Shown here piece by piece: positions 10,294 through 18,920 of a stretch of DNA of 64,000 bases. The translations under genes and the position numbers were made by a program. This DNA is from JANQIO01 sp043585095 (GTDB lineage Bacteria; Pseudomonadota; Gammaproteobacteria; Pseudomonadales; Halieaceae): positions 2,294,001 through 2,358,000 of the forward strand of contig CP121321.1 of NCBI GenBank assembly GCA_043585095.1, written 5' to 3'. Position 1 is the stretch's first letter; each line of letters opens with the position of its first letter. Below the pieces are notes generated by a model. That model saw only the letters and a list, made by a program, of their open reading frames with translations. It ran no database searches and was not told where the DNA came from.

Positions 10294-12111
10294 ATGCGGT
10301 GTTTCTTGCGCCTGATCATGATTCCCCTTTCGCTATTGGCAATGTTGCTGGCCTCTGGATGTGCCACCAACACTGGCCAAGGCGAGCCTGTAACTGCAGA
10401 AAACGCAGTAGAAATCAGCACAGATCCCGCTGCAGAGGCCGTTGACGACACGCCCGGCATATCGGGCCCAGGCGCACAAGCCGCTGAACAGCCCGTCGAA
10501 CCCGTCATTCCAGAAAGACCCTTCCCGGACGACAGCCTGTATCCAATATTGGTCGCCGAGTTTGCCCTGCGCCGTCGCCAATACGATATCGCCCTGGAAA
10601 ACTACATGGAGCAGGCACCACTGCTGGGAGACGCTGGTGTTGCAGCACACACTGCCCGGCTGGCGCAGTTTATGCGTCGTGATGCCGAGGCCGCAGCAGC
10701 AACTGATCTGTGGGTAAAGCTGGAACCTGACAACCTCGAAGCCCGGCTGGGTCTAGCCAATCTGCTTGTCACCGGTGGCGATATCGAGGGTGCGCTGGAC
10801 GCCATGGAGGCCGTCGTCAAAGCGGGTGGCAATGCTAACTTCACCAGCTTGCTCAATGGCTACGCCGAACTTGATAGTCGGCGACAACTCGAATTACTGC
10901 GTCGTGTTTCAGCATTGCTGGAAGAGCTGCCGGACGATATACAGCTTCGCTTAAGCCAGGTTTTGATGCTGGAAGCTCTGGGCCGTCAGCAAGAGGCGCT
11001 TGCGCAACTTCAGCCTATTTTTGAGCGCGAGCCCCTGCAGCTGCAGGCAGTTGTTCAAGAAGCCAAGCTGCGTCTGGAATTGGGACAGTTCGACAATGTA
11101 TTTACACGTATGGAGCAGGCGATGGCGGCTAACCCCGCCAACAATCGACTGCGCCTACAGTACGCCAGACTGCTCACGCAAACAGACATGGCCGAAGCTG
11201 AGCGGCAATTTCAGAAGCTCCTTGATGTGGCACCGCAGGATCCGGACTTGCTCTTTTCCATGGCGTTAATAAAACGGGAATTGAAAGATCTCGACGGCGC
11301 CCGAGAAAATCTTGAACGCCTGCTTTCAATAAACCGGCGCACCGACGAGGCGCACTACTACCTTGGCAAGACGGCTGAGGAGCAGGGCCGCACTGATGAT
11401 GCCATGGTGCATTACATGCAGGTGCAGCCGGGTCGAGACTTTGGCGCCGCAACGGATAGGCTTGCCCAAATTCTGCTCGCCGAAGGACGCACCGCCGAGC
11501 TGGGCGCGTATTTCGACGGCCTGCGGCAACGCCACCGCCAGTTGGCAGAACAGTTGTTCGCGTTGGAAGCCGAGCGACTGATGGCCGCCCAATATCTGCC
11601 GGATGCTGGTGCCGTTCTGGACCGCGCACTCGAGGACTTCCCGGGTAGCATTGCGCTGCGCTACTCGCGCTCTATTCTCGCCGAGCGGTTGGGCAATTTC
11701 GCCCTCGCGGAGGAGGATCTGCAAAGTATCATCGACAACAACCCCAATAATGCAACGGCGCTCAATGCACTGGGCTATATGCTGACCAACCGCAGCGCGC
11801 GTTTTGAGGAAGCGGAAGACCTCATCCGGCGTGCGCTTGAACTCAAGCCAGATGACCCCGCCATCCTCGACAGCATGGGGTGGGTAAAGTATCGGCTAGG
11901 TGACTACCCGGCAGCATTGTCCTACCTGCGACGCGCCTACAAGGCGTTCCCGGACCCTGAGGTAGCGGCGCACCTTGGCGAAGTGCTCTGGGCCATGGGC
12001 GAGCAGCGCAAAGCCCGAACCGTTTGGGACAGGGCTCTGGCGGACCGACCGGATCATAAGATTCTCAATGAGACACTGCAGCGTTTAGGCGTGGAGTTGG
12101 CGGATTACTGA
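10294..12111 (+). CDS. TPR-repeat outer-membrane lipoprotein of the lolB locus
   Basis: The protein has 605 residues. It begins with a lipoprotein signal peptide ending in the lipobox LASGC (cysteine near residue 22). An acidic linker follows, then many tetratricopeptide repeats from about residue 90 to the end; one clear repeat is NATALNALGYMLTNR followed by ALELKPDDPAILDSMGWV. A TPR protein between hemA and lolB is a conserved neighbour in Pseudomonas (PA4667-like). The function is unknown; TPR lipoproteins are usually scaffolds at the envelope. I chose the ATG at 10294 because it places the signal peptide at the N-terminus. The stop codon is directly followed by the lolB start. Confidence 0.88.
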   Translation: MRCFLRLIMIPLSLLAMLLASGCATNTGQGEPVTAENAVEISTDPAAEAVDDTPGISGPGAQAAEQPVEPVIPERPFPDDSLYPILVAEFALRRRQYDIALENYMEQAPLLGDAGVAAHTARLAQFMRRDAEAAAATDLWVKLEPDNLEARLGLANLLVTGGDIEGALDAMEAVVKAGGNANFTSLLNGYAELDSRRQLELLRRVSALLEELPDDIQLRLSQVLMLEALGRQQEALAQLQPIFEREPLQLQAVVQEAKLRLELGQFDNVFTRMEQAMAANPANNRLRLQYARLLTQTDMAEAERQFQKLLDVAPQDPDLLFSMALIKRELKDLDGARENLERLLSINRRTDEAHYYLGKTAEEQGRTDDAMVHYMQVQPGRDFGAATDRLAQILLAEGRTAELGAYFDGLRQRHRQLAEQLFALEAERLMAAQYLPDAGAVLDRALEDFPGSIALRYSRSILAERLGNFALAEEDLQSIIDNNPNNATALNALGYMLTNRSARFEEAEDLIRRALELKPDDPAILDSMGWVKYRLGDYPAALSYLRRAYKAFPDPEVAAHLGEVLWAMGEQRKARTVWDRALADRPDHKILNETLQRLGVELADY

Positions 12112-12678
12112 ATGCGGCACTTTGGCGTCCCGCTACTCGCTCTTTTCCTCAATGCCTGCAGCTCGCTGATTACAGGCCCAGAGGCGACTGGTGCGGCCAG
12201 CGAAATGCTGGCGCTGGCATGGCAGGTAAAAGGGCGAGTAGCGGTACGAACTCAGGACAGCGCGGATTCTGCGACGCTGCTCTGGCGGCAGGAGAATACG
12301 GATTTCGAGCTGCTACTATCAGGTCCGCTGGGCGTCAAAACCACCTCCTTACAGCGGCGCGATGGTCGCATTACGCTTACGCAGGGAAGCCAGCAGATCG
12401 AGCTCGACCCAGATAAACCTGAGAATATCCCCGGCCTCGTATGGCGTATGCCCATAGATTCCATGTCATGGTGGCTGCGCGGGCTGCCCGATCCGGCCTT
12501 ACCTGAGCAGAGCACACGAGCAGGTGAACGCCTGTTAGAATTGCAACAGCGGGGTTGGCATTTGCAGTACACCGACTACCAGACCGTCGACGGCTACGAC
12601 CTGCCGCGCCGTATTTTGTTTGCTCGCGACGCCGTCTCTGGCAAGCTGCTGCTAAAAGACTGGACACTACACCCGTGA
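12112..12678 (+). CDS. lolB: Outer-membrane lipoprotein LolB
   Basis: LolB receives lipoproteins from LolA and inserts them into the outer membrane. The 188-residue protein starts with a signal peptide and the lipobox LNACS (cysteine near residue 16). It then shows the LolB-type beta-rich fold, with WQVKGRVAVRT and the stretch GPLGVKTTSL. It starts right after the upstream gene and overlaps ispE by four bases (GTGA), so the genes are co-translated. Position between a TPR gene and ispE supports the call. Confidence 0.92.
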   Translation: MRHFGVPLLALFLNACSSLITGPEATGAASEMLALAWQVKGRVAVRTQDSADSATLLWRQENTDFELLLSGPLGVKTTSLQRRDGRITLTQGSQQIELDPDKPENIPGLVWRMPIDSMSWWLRGLPDPALPEQSTRAGERLLELQQRGWHLQYTDYQTVDGYDLPRRILFARDAVSGKLLLKDWTLHP

Positions 12679-13511
12679 CTACGCTGCAGCTCCTATCCCC
12701 GGCCAAGCTCAATCTGTTTCTCCATATCACCGGCCAGCGCAGCGACGGCTACCACAATCTGCAGACCTTGTTTCAACTGCTCGATTACGGCGACTCCGTG
12801 TCTATTGACGTACACAATGAAGCCCGCCTGACCCTGGAGTGCCCGGGGCTTGATGTGCCACCCGAGCAGAACCTTGCGATGCGAGCGGCCGGGATGCTGC
12901 AACATGCAGCTGGCACCGATCAGGGCGCACATATAGTCATCGATAAAAAGATTCCGGCCGGCGGAGGCCTGGGCGGTGGAAGCTCTAATGCCGCAACGGT
13001 TTTGCTGGGCCTGAACTATCTATGGAATACGCAAATGAGCCTTGCGGAGCTCGCCGCTCTAGGGCTGGAGCTGGGCGCTGACGTGCCGGTCTTCGTGCAT
13101 GGCAACAGTGCCTGGGCAGAGGGGATTGGGGAGCAACTTACGACGACGAGCATTCCCCCACAGACCTATCTTGTGGTCGCACCACCTTGTAGCGTCGCCA
13201 CCGCTGAAGTTTTTAGACACCGGCAATTGACACGCAACACCGCTCCCATCACAATAGCCGCCTTTTTTACGGAGGGTGGGCGTAACGACTGCGAAGACGT
13301 AGTTAGAGAGCTCTACCCTGAAGTCGATAACGCACTGAATTTTCTGGAAAAATTTGGGCCCGCCAAGCTGACAGGAACAGGCGGATGTGTGTTTTTGACC
13401 TGCGACAACGATGAAGCTGCACTAGCCGCGCAAAGGCAGCTCCCGCCACAGTGGCGGAGTTTCGTTGCTGCAGGGATCGATCGCTCACCAGTTCTGGACG
13501 CTCTGCTGTAA
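12675..13511 (+). CDS. ispE: 4-diphosphocytidyl-2-C-methyl-D-erythritol kinase
   Basis: IspE phosphorylates CDP-ME in the MEP isoprenoid pathway. The GHMP-kinase ATP loop is visible as PAGGGLGGGSSNAA near residue 95, and the N-terminal SPAKLNLFLHITGQRSDGYH is diagnostic of IspE. The GTG start at 12675 overlaps the lolB stop and gives 278 residues, the usual length. A reading from further upstream would run inside lolB in another frame. tRNA-Gln follows 26 bases later. Confidence 0.96.
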   Translation: MTTLQLLSPAKLNLFLHITGQRSDGYHNLQTLFQLLDYGDSVSIDVHNEARLTLECPGLDVPPEQNLAMRAAGMLQHAAGTDQGAHIVIDKKIPAGGGLGGGSSNAATVLLGLNYLWNTQMSLAELAALGLELGADVPVFVHGNSAWAEGIGEQLTTTSIPPQTYLVVAPPCSVATAEVFRHRQLTRNTAPITIAAFFTEGGRNDCEDVVRELYPEVDNALNFLEKFGPAKLTGTGGCVFLTCDNDEAALAAQRQLPPQWRSFVAAGIDRSPVLDALL

Positions 13512-13537
13512 GAATAAGCAGGACTGAATGAAATTAC

Positions 13538-13612
13538 TGGGGTGTCGCCAAGTGGCAAGGCACCGGGTTTTGATCCCGGCATTCGCAGGTTCGAATCCTG
13601 CCACCCCAGCCA
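13538..13612 (+). tRNA. tRNA-Gln (anticodon TTG)
   Basis: A full cloverleaf can be drawn. The acceptor arms are TGGGGTG and CACCCCA. The anticodon stem is CCGGG/CCCGG around the loop TTTTGAT, which gives anticodon TTG. The T arm carries GGTTCGAATCC. The CCA end is encoded at 13610-13612. It lies between ispE and prs, the same place as in Pseudomonas, and is probably cotranscribed with ispE. Confidence 0.97.
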
Positions 13613-13768
13613 TATTTAAAGCGCGCTGATTGCCTTTGCAGACTCTCTAAAGCAGCTAGAAGCTAGCAGAGAGTCTGAGGCTCGCAGGTAAAGTGGCGAT
13701 AGCTGTCCGCGCGCAAGGTCGATACACAAGGGCCCACAACCAGAATCCTTAGGCGATAGGACTGTACC

Positions 13769-14716
13769 GTGACCGCAAAAATGATGGTGTTCACCGGCAA
13801 CGCAAACCCCGAGCTTGCCACCAAGGTCACCCGCAAGTTGCACATTCCACTGGGTAACGCAGACGTCACAAAGTTTAGTGACGGCGAAGTCGCAGTCGAA
13901 ATCAACGAAAATGTCCGCGGTAAAGACGTATTTGTGTTGCAGTCTACCTGCGCACCGACCAACGACAATCTAATGGAATTGATTGTCATGATCGACGCGT
14001 TAAAGCGCGCCTCCGCTAGCCGAATAACGGCCGTAGTGCCCTACTTTGGCTACTCTCGCCAGGATCGCCGGGTCAGATCTTCCCGGGTTCCGATCAGCGC
14101 TAAAGTCGTTGCGGATATGATGGTAGGTGTGGGCGTTGACCGGGTTCTCACGGTTGATTTACACGCAGAGCAGATTCAGGGGTTTTTTGCATGCCCGGTG
14201 GACAATATTTACGGCTCGCCTGTATTGAACGACGACATCGAGCGCTGTAACTATCAGGACCTGATCGTTGTCTCGCCTGACATTGGCGGCGTTGTGCGGG
14301 CCCGCGCAGTAGCAAAACAGTTGAATGAAGTTGAATTGGCCATCATCGATAAACGTCGGCCCCAGGCCAACGAAGCCCAGGTGATGAACATCATCGGTGA
14401 CGTAGATGGCCGAACCTGCTTGTTGGTAGATGACATGGTTGATACCGCCGGCACCTTGTGCAAAGCAGCGGATGCGCTAAAAGGCAAAGGCGCAACGCGG
14501 GTAATTGCCTACTGCACGCACGCCGTACTGTCAGGCAATGCCATAAGCAACATTAACAACAGCCAGCTCGATGAGCTGGTGGTAACGGATACCATTCCAT
14601 TAAATGGTGCAGCGGGTGAATGTCCGCGAATTCGTCAGCTAACAATCGCTGACCTACTGGCCGAGGCAATGCGCCGCGTCAGTAATGAAGAATCCATTAG
14701 TGCGTTGTTTGCCTAA
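13769..14716 (+). CDS. prs: Ribose-phosphate pyrophosphokinase
   Basis: Prs makes PRPP from ribose-5-phosphate and ATP for nucleotide, histidine and tryptophan synthesis. The 315 residues equal the E. coli length. Visible landmarks are the flexible-loop and active-site stretch [18 protein letters not shown], the metal-binding [12 protein letters not shown], and the PRPP-binding loop [12 protein letters not shown]. The start codon is GTG at 13769, preceded by a leader of about 155 bases after tRNA-Gln. Confidence 0.97.
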   Translation: MTAKMMVFTGNANPELATKVTRKLHIPLGNADVTKFSDGEVAVEINENVRGKDVFVLQSTCAPTNDNLMELIVMIDALKRASASRITAVVPYFGYSRQDRRVRSSRVPISAKVVADMMVGVGVDRVLTVDLHAEQIQGFFACPVDNIYGSPVLNDDIERCNYQDLIVVSPDIGGVVRARAVAKQLNEVELAIIDKRRPQANEAQVMNIIGDVDGRTCLLVDDMVDTAGTLCKAADALKGKGATRVIAYCTHAVLSGNAISNINNSQLDELVVTDTIPLNGAAGECPRIRQLTIADLLAEAMRRVSNEESISALFA

Positions 14717-14793
14717 AGGCGAGTAGCGCTTTCGAAACGCACTGCCTACGCCGGTCGCAGGCCAAGCAGTGCATTATCAAAGGAGTCAAGACT

Positions 14794-15483
14794 ATGTCTG
14801 ACGCATTTGAAATAAACGTAGTAACCCGAGAGGACATGGGGAAGGGTGCGAGCCGCCGCCTGCGTCGTCTTTCGGATCAAATCCCCGCTATTTTATACGG
14901 CGGCGACAAAGACCCTCTGCCACTTTCCGTTATCCGCAAGGATCTGGAGAAAGCGCTGGAGAATGAGGCGTTCTTTTCGCACATTCTCACCCTGCAGATC
15001 GATGGCAAGGTACAAAAAGCGATTCTTAAAGACCTGCAACGCCATCCTGCCAAAGATCGGGTCATGCATGCTGACTTTTTGCGAGTCAGTGACAACGTTG
15101 CGATTAAAGTCAGCGTACCGCTGCATTTTATCAACGAAGAATCGGCCCCAGGGGTCAAGCTGGAAGGCGGTATTGTTCAGCACGCGATGAACGAAATCGA
15201 AATTCAGTGTCTGCCCGGCGATATGCCGGAGTACATTGAGGTCGATCTGGGTGCGCTGAACATCGGCGACAACGTCCATTTGACCGATATCACGCTGCCT
15301 TCTGGTGTTGAGTCCACGGCGTTGAGCCTGGGCGAAGAGCAGGACCTGATGGTTGCCAGTGTCATTGCACCGCGCGCTGTTGTCGAGGAAAGTGCAGAAG
15401 AAGACACGGACGCGCCTGAGGCCGGTGACGTTCCCACGGCCGGAGACGAGGCCGAAGAAGAGGACGGCGACAGCGAGGATTAA
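14794..15483 (+). CDS. rplY: 50S ribosomal protein L25/general stress protein Ctc
   Basis: L25 binds 5S rRNA in the large ribosomal subunit. At 229 residues this is the long Ctc form: an N-terminal 5S-binding domain (residues 5-95), a beta-rich TL5-type domain (about 100-190), and a very acidic tail. A strong AAAGGAG ribosome-binding site precedes the ATG. It sits between prs and pth as in Pseudomonas. An intrinsic terminator follows directly. Confidence 0.95.
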   Translation: MSDAFEINVVTREDMGKGASRRLRRLSDQIPAILYGGDKDPLPLSVIRKDLEKALENEAFFSHILTLQIDGKVQKAILKDLQRHPAKDRVMHADFLRVSDNVAIKVSVPLHFINEESAPGVKLEGGIVQHAMNEIEIQCLPGDMPEYIEVDLGALNIGDNVHLTDITLPSGVESTALSLGEEQDLMVASVIAPRAVVEESAEEDTDAPEAGDVPTAGDEAEEEDGDSED

Positions 15484-15500
15484 ACTCGCCGCTGCAGCTA

Positions 15501-15523
15501 CGCCGCCTACGGGCGGCGTTTTT
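15501..15523 (+). terminator. Rho-independent terminator after rplY
   Basis: A perfect seven-base stem, CGCCGCC (15501-15507) with GGCGGCG (15512-15518), closes the tetraloop TACG and is followed by five T residues. It lies 17 bases after the rplY stop and would separate prs-rplY transcripts from pth. Confidence 0.9.
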
Positions 15524-15561
15524 CTTTGGGCAGCATTTTTTATGGCAATAGCGGCACTTCC

Positions 15562-16194
15562 ATGACGCTTCAACTTATTGTTGGCCTGGGCAACCCCGGG
15601 GCCGATTATGCACATACACGACATAACGTCGGAGCTGATTTCGTAGCGGAACTCGCTCGCCGTAATGGCACCCCTTTAACGAGTGAAGCGCGATTCTTTG
15701 GTTTTGCTGGTCGCATTCAGTCTGGATCGATCGATTGTCGGCTGCTTATTCCCACTACTTTCATGAATCGTAGCGGCCAATCAGTATCGGCTATGGCGAA
15801 GTTTTATAAAATTGCGGCTGAGGACATTCTCGTTGTACACGACGAACTGGATTTCCCAGCCGGCATGGCACGCCTTAAGAAGGGCGGAGGCCACGGCGGG
15901 CATAATGGCCTGCGTGATATCAGCAAACCTCTCGGTGACGGCTATATGCGCCTGCGCCTGGGTATCGGCCATCCCGGCAATGCGCGCGACGTGAGCAACT
16001 ACGTGCTATCACGGCCTTCTGTTGCCGACAGCGCTGCAATAGAAACGAGTATCGACGATGCGCTGCGCATCATTCCGCTGCTTGCCGACGGCAATTGGGC
16101 GAAAGCTGTACAGACGCTGCACAGCGAAAATGCACCGGCCAAGCGTCCGGGCACCTCAGAGACATCAGGAGAAGACAAAGAACATGGGGTTTAA
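15562..16194 (+). CDS. pth: Peptidyl-tRNA hydrolase
   Basis: Pth releases tRNA from dropped-off peptidyl-tRNA. The start [13 protein letters not shown] at 15562 is the conserved family beginning. The catalytic histidine is in [10 protein letters not shown], the supporting aspartate in [11 protein letters not shown], and the asparagine in FMNRSGQ. The protein has 210 residues, slightly longer than usual because of a C-terminal tail. Its end overlaps the ychF start by 11 bases, so the two are co-translated. Confidence 0.96.
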   Translation: MTLQLIVGLGNPGADYAHTRHNVGADFVAELARRNGTPLTSEARFFGFAGRIQSGSIDCRLLIPTTFMNRSGQSVSAMAKFYKIAAEDILVVHDELDFPAGMARLKKGGGHGGHNGLRDISKPLGDGYMRLRLGIGHPGNARDVSNYVLSRPSVADSAAIETSIDDALRIIPLLADGNWAKAVQTLHSENAPAKRPGTSETSGEDKEHGV

Positions 16195-17278
16195 ATGCGG
16201 CATTGTGGGACTACCCAACGTTGGCAAATCCACCTTATTTAACGCGCTTACGCAGGCCGGCATTGACGCGGAGAACTTCCCGTTCTGCACCATTGAGCCT
16301 AACGCCGGCATCGTTCCTGTTCCCGATCCGAGGCAGGAACGTATCGCTAGCATCGTAAAACCTGAGAAGGAAATCGCCACTACGATGGAGTTTGTCGACA
16401 TCGCTGGTCTGGTTGCCGGCGCGTCCAAGGGAGAAGGCCTGGGCAACCAGTTTCTTGCCAACATTCGAGAGACTGATGCAATCGCACACGTGGTGCGCTG
16501 TTTTGACGACGATAACGTCATACACGTTGCCAACAAAGTTGACCCGGCCAGTGATATTGAAGTGATCAACACAGAGCTCGCATTGGCTGACCTCGAAAGC
16601 TGCGAGAAACAGCTGCAACGCGTCGTGCGCACAGCAAAAAGCGGTGACAAAGATGCTGTCGCCATGAAGAGCCTTCTGGAAGACGTCTTGTTGCCGCATT
16701 TAAACGAAGCGAAACCCGTGCGCGCGCTCGACCTGGACAAAAATCAGCAAGCCATTGTCCGAGGCCTGCATCTGCTCACCACCAAGCCCACCATGTACAT
16801 CGCCAACGTTGATGAAGAGGGACTGGAGGGCAACGCCTGGACGACTCAGCTAGAAGCCATAGCAGAAGCCGAGAACGCCGTCGTGGTGGTGATCTGTAAT
16901 AAGTTGGAAGCGGAAATCGCCGAGTTGGACGCCGAAGAGCGCAACGAGTTTTTGGCAGAGCTTGGACTAGCAGAGGCGGGACTTAACCGCGTCATCCGCG
17001 CAGGCTACGAGCTACTCGGTTTACACACCTACTTCACCGCAGGCCCAAAGGAAGTGCGCGCCTGGACCGTTCGGGTGGGCGCTTCAGCTCCTGAGGCCGC
17101 TGGCGTTATCCATACGGATTTTCAGAAAGGCTTCATACGGGCTGAAATCGTGGGATACGACGATTTTATCGAGCACAATGGCGAACAAGGCGCAAAAGAC
17201 GCCGGCCGCTGGCGCCTGGAGGGAAAGGACTACATTGTGCAGGATGGCGACGTCATCCATTTCCGCTTTAACGTGTAG
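16184..17278 (+). CDS. ychF: Redox-regulated ATPase/GTPase YchF
   Basis: YchF is an Obg-family nucleotidase that prefers ATP and associates with ribosomes. The 364-residue protein (363 in E. coli) has the P-loop GLPNVGKST, the switch region [19 protein letters not shown], the altered specificity motif CNKLEAE, and a C-terminal TGS domain ending in [11 protein letters not shown]. The start at 16184 ([14 protein letters not shown]) lies inside the end of pth. It is the last gene of the conserved core block; the order changes abruptly after it. Confidence 0.97.
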   Translation: MGFKCGIVGLPNVGKSTLFNALTQAGIDAENFPFCTIEPNAGIVPVPDPRQERIASIVKPEKEIATTMEFVDIAGLVAGASKGEGLGNQFLANIRETDAIAHVVRCFDDDNVIHVANKVDPASDIEVINTELALADLESCEKQLQRVVRTAKSGDKDAVAMKSLLEDVLLPHLNEAKPVRALDLDKNQQAIVRGLHLLTTKPTMYIANVDEEGLEGNAWTTQLEAIAEAENAVVVVICNKLEAEIAELDAEERNEFLAELGLAEAGLNRVIRAGYELLGLHTYFTAGPKEVRAWTVRVGASAPEAAGVIHTDFQKGFIRAEIVGYDDFIEHNGEQGAKDAGRWRLEGKDYIVQDGDVIHFRFNV

Positions 17279-17341
17279 TCTACGAAACCCGCCTGGGTAA
17301 CCAAGCTAAGCTCGTAAAGCAACGCAACACTGGGCCAAAAG

Positions 17342-17357
17342 TGTGCGCCAGTTCACA
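17342..17357 (+). promoter_or_regulatory. CRP-type site before the surface-protein cluster
   Basis: The sequence TGTGC-GCCAGT-TCACA matches the CRP/Vfr pattern TGTGA-N6-TCACA at nine of ten half-site positions. It lies in the gap after ychF, centred about 154 bases before the first gene of the 17.5-30 kb cluster. The cluster itself encodes an adenylate cyclase, which makes cAMP control plausible. Binding is inferred. Confidence 0.5.
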
Positions 17358-17428
17358 ACTCTGGCGAATTCTGCTGCCCCGCCTCCTTATTACCTCCCCA
17401 AACACTGCCTAACCTAGCCATTTCGCGG

Positions 17429-17457
17429 TTTCAAGGCGCTGCAAGCCCCCATATACT
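17429..17457 (+). promoter_or_regulatory. Possible sigma-70 promoter for the surface-protein cluster
   Basis: TATACT at 17452-17457 is one mismatch from the -10 consensus. It lies 17 bases after TTTCAA, a weak -35. It is about 47 bases before the start codon of the Slam-like gene. The CRP-type site is further upstream than in a standard class I promoter, so a direct link between the two is uncertain. Confidence 0.3.
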
Positions 17458-17503
17458 ATGCGGGCAATTCATAACCATCCATGGCTGACAGGGACGGGGC
17501 ATC

Positions 17504-18910
17504 ATGGCACAAATACCGAGCGGTGGAAGCACGGTGCGGCTTTCGAACTGTGGGCGACAGACTTTGTCGTGCGCAGCATTCCTGTGCGCGCTATCGGTCG
17601 CGACACTGATCGCCGTTTCCTCAAGCAGCGCCACTGCGCAGTCCAACGAGCAATCACTCAGCAAACCGGAAGTTGTCATACTGCTGCACAACGCCAAGCA
17701 ACAAGTCTTGCGCGCGCAGATGCAGGAAGCCTTTGATGCCCTCGCACCCCATGAGCTGCAATTGGCTGGCAACACCGACTATGACTACCTCTACGGCACG
17801 GCGGCCCTGGAAAGCGGACACCCAGATCTGGCGGTGTTTGCCCTGGAGAGAGTATTAGAAGAGAGACCTGCCTTCGCCGGCGCGCGGCTGGAGCTTGCCA
17901 GAGCCTACTTTGCACTGGGCAATAACGAATCGGCGCGCTACCACTTTGACTACCTGCAGGGCCAGAATCCGCCCGCTAACGTGCAGGCCGCCATCATCAG
18001 CTATCTACGCGCCATTGACCGTGTGGCGGCAGCCTACCAGCCCATCCATATTCCCAGCTTCTCCGCCGGTTTTGGCTACGACAGCAACGCCAATGCTTCC
18101 ACCGACGTTGAGCAGTTTCTTGGCTTTATATTGGATGGCAACAATGTCGAGAGCGACTCTGCCTTCTACCACGCGACGCTAGGTGATTATTACAGCAGGC
18201 CGCTCTCCCCGGCGGTGAAGCTGCTGCTGACAGGTGCTATCAGCCAACGGAATTTTTCCGACGCCAGTTTTGTTAACGGCACCGACGTCAATGCCAATGC
18301 GGGCCTGGAGTTGAATCTAGGGGACACCAAAATCATTCCTACCATTGGCGCGGCCTTTAACTGGCTAGACGGGGATGGCAACCTCGACCGGTTTACCAGC
18401 GATGTGGCTGTCACCCATTCCCTAAGCGATGACTGGAAGTTACTGGGTGGAGTCACCGCTGCGGCCTGGCGCTACACCGACGATTTGGCAGTTCGGGATG
18501 CAAACGTATATAACGCGCGGGCGGGATTCGAGCACTATCTAAATTCTGCAACCGGCAGCGTGATCTCGGCCCTGGCCATGGTCGGCACCGATGACACCAC
18601 GGACAGCGACTCCCCTTTCGACAACGACCGCTGGGCGATAACCGTTTCAGGCAGCCGCCTGATTGCGGCGAAAACCCTAATGAGCGTCAGCGCAGGTGCG
18701 CGCAACACTAAGTTCAATGGATTGTTCTTCGGCGAGCAACGCGAAGATGAGTTGCTGACGGCATCCGTGTCTGTACAGCGCTTTGACTGGCCCGGTGAGG
18801 GCTGGAGAACCATCGGACGCATTGGCTACACCGACGTTGAATCGACTATTGAGCTGTATACCTTTGATCGCGCAGAAATCGGTTTCACATTCTACCGCGC
18901 GTTCGAGTAA
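17504..18910 (+). CDS. Slam-like TPR plus beta-barrel outer-membrane protein
   Basis: The protein has 468 residues: a signal peptide with a long polar start (cleavage near ATAQ, about residue 46), a TPR region (about 60-165, for example [20 protein letters not shown]), and then a C-terminal part (about 180-468) made of alternating beta strands that ends in an aromatic pattern ([11 protein letters not shown]). This layout and length match surface lipoprotein assembly modifiers (Slam, DUF560). Those are outer-membrane proteins that move lipoproteins or hemophores with TbpB-like barrels to the cell surface. The next gene starts ten bases later and encodes a FecR protein with a C-terminal barrel-like domain, a possible client. 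Family membership is judged by architecture, so a plain TPR-porin remains possible. Confidence 0.6.
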   Translation: MAQIPSGGSTVRLSNCGRQTLSCAAFLCALSVATLIAVSSSSATAQSNEQSLSKPEVVILLHNAKQQVLRAQMQEAFDALAPHELQLAGNTDYDYLYGTAALESGHPDLAVFALERVLEERPAFAGARLELARAYFALGNNESARYHFDYLQGQNPPANVQAAIISYLRAIDRVAAAYQPIHIPSFSAGFGYDSNANASTDVEQFLGFILDGNNVESDSAFYHATLGDYYSRPLSPAVKLLLTGAISQRNFSDASFVNGTDVNANAGLELNLGDTKIIPTIGAAFNWLDGDGNLDRFTSDVAVTHSLSDDWKLLGGVTAAAWRYTDDLAVRDANVYNARAGFEHYLNSATGSVISALAMVGTDDTTDSDSPFDNDRWAITVSGSRLIAAKTLMSVSAGARNTKFNGLFFGEQREDELLTASVSVQRFDWPGEGWRTIGRIGYTDVESTIELYTFDRAEIGFTFYRAFE

Positions 18911-18920
18911 GAGGCCTGAC

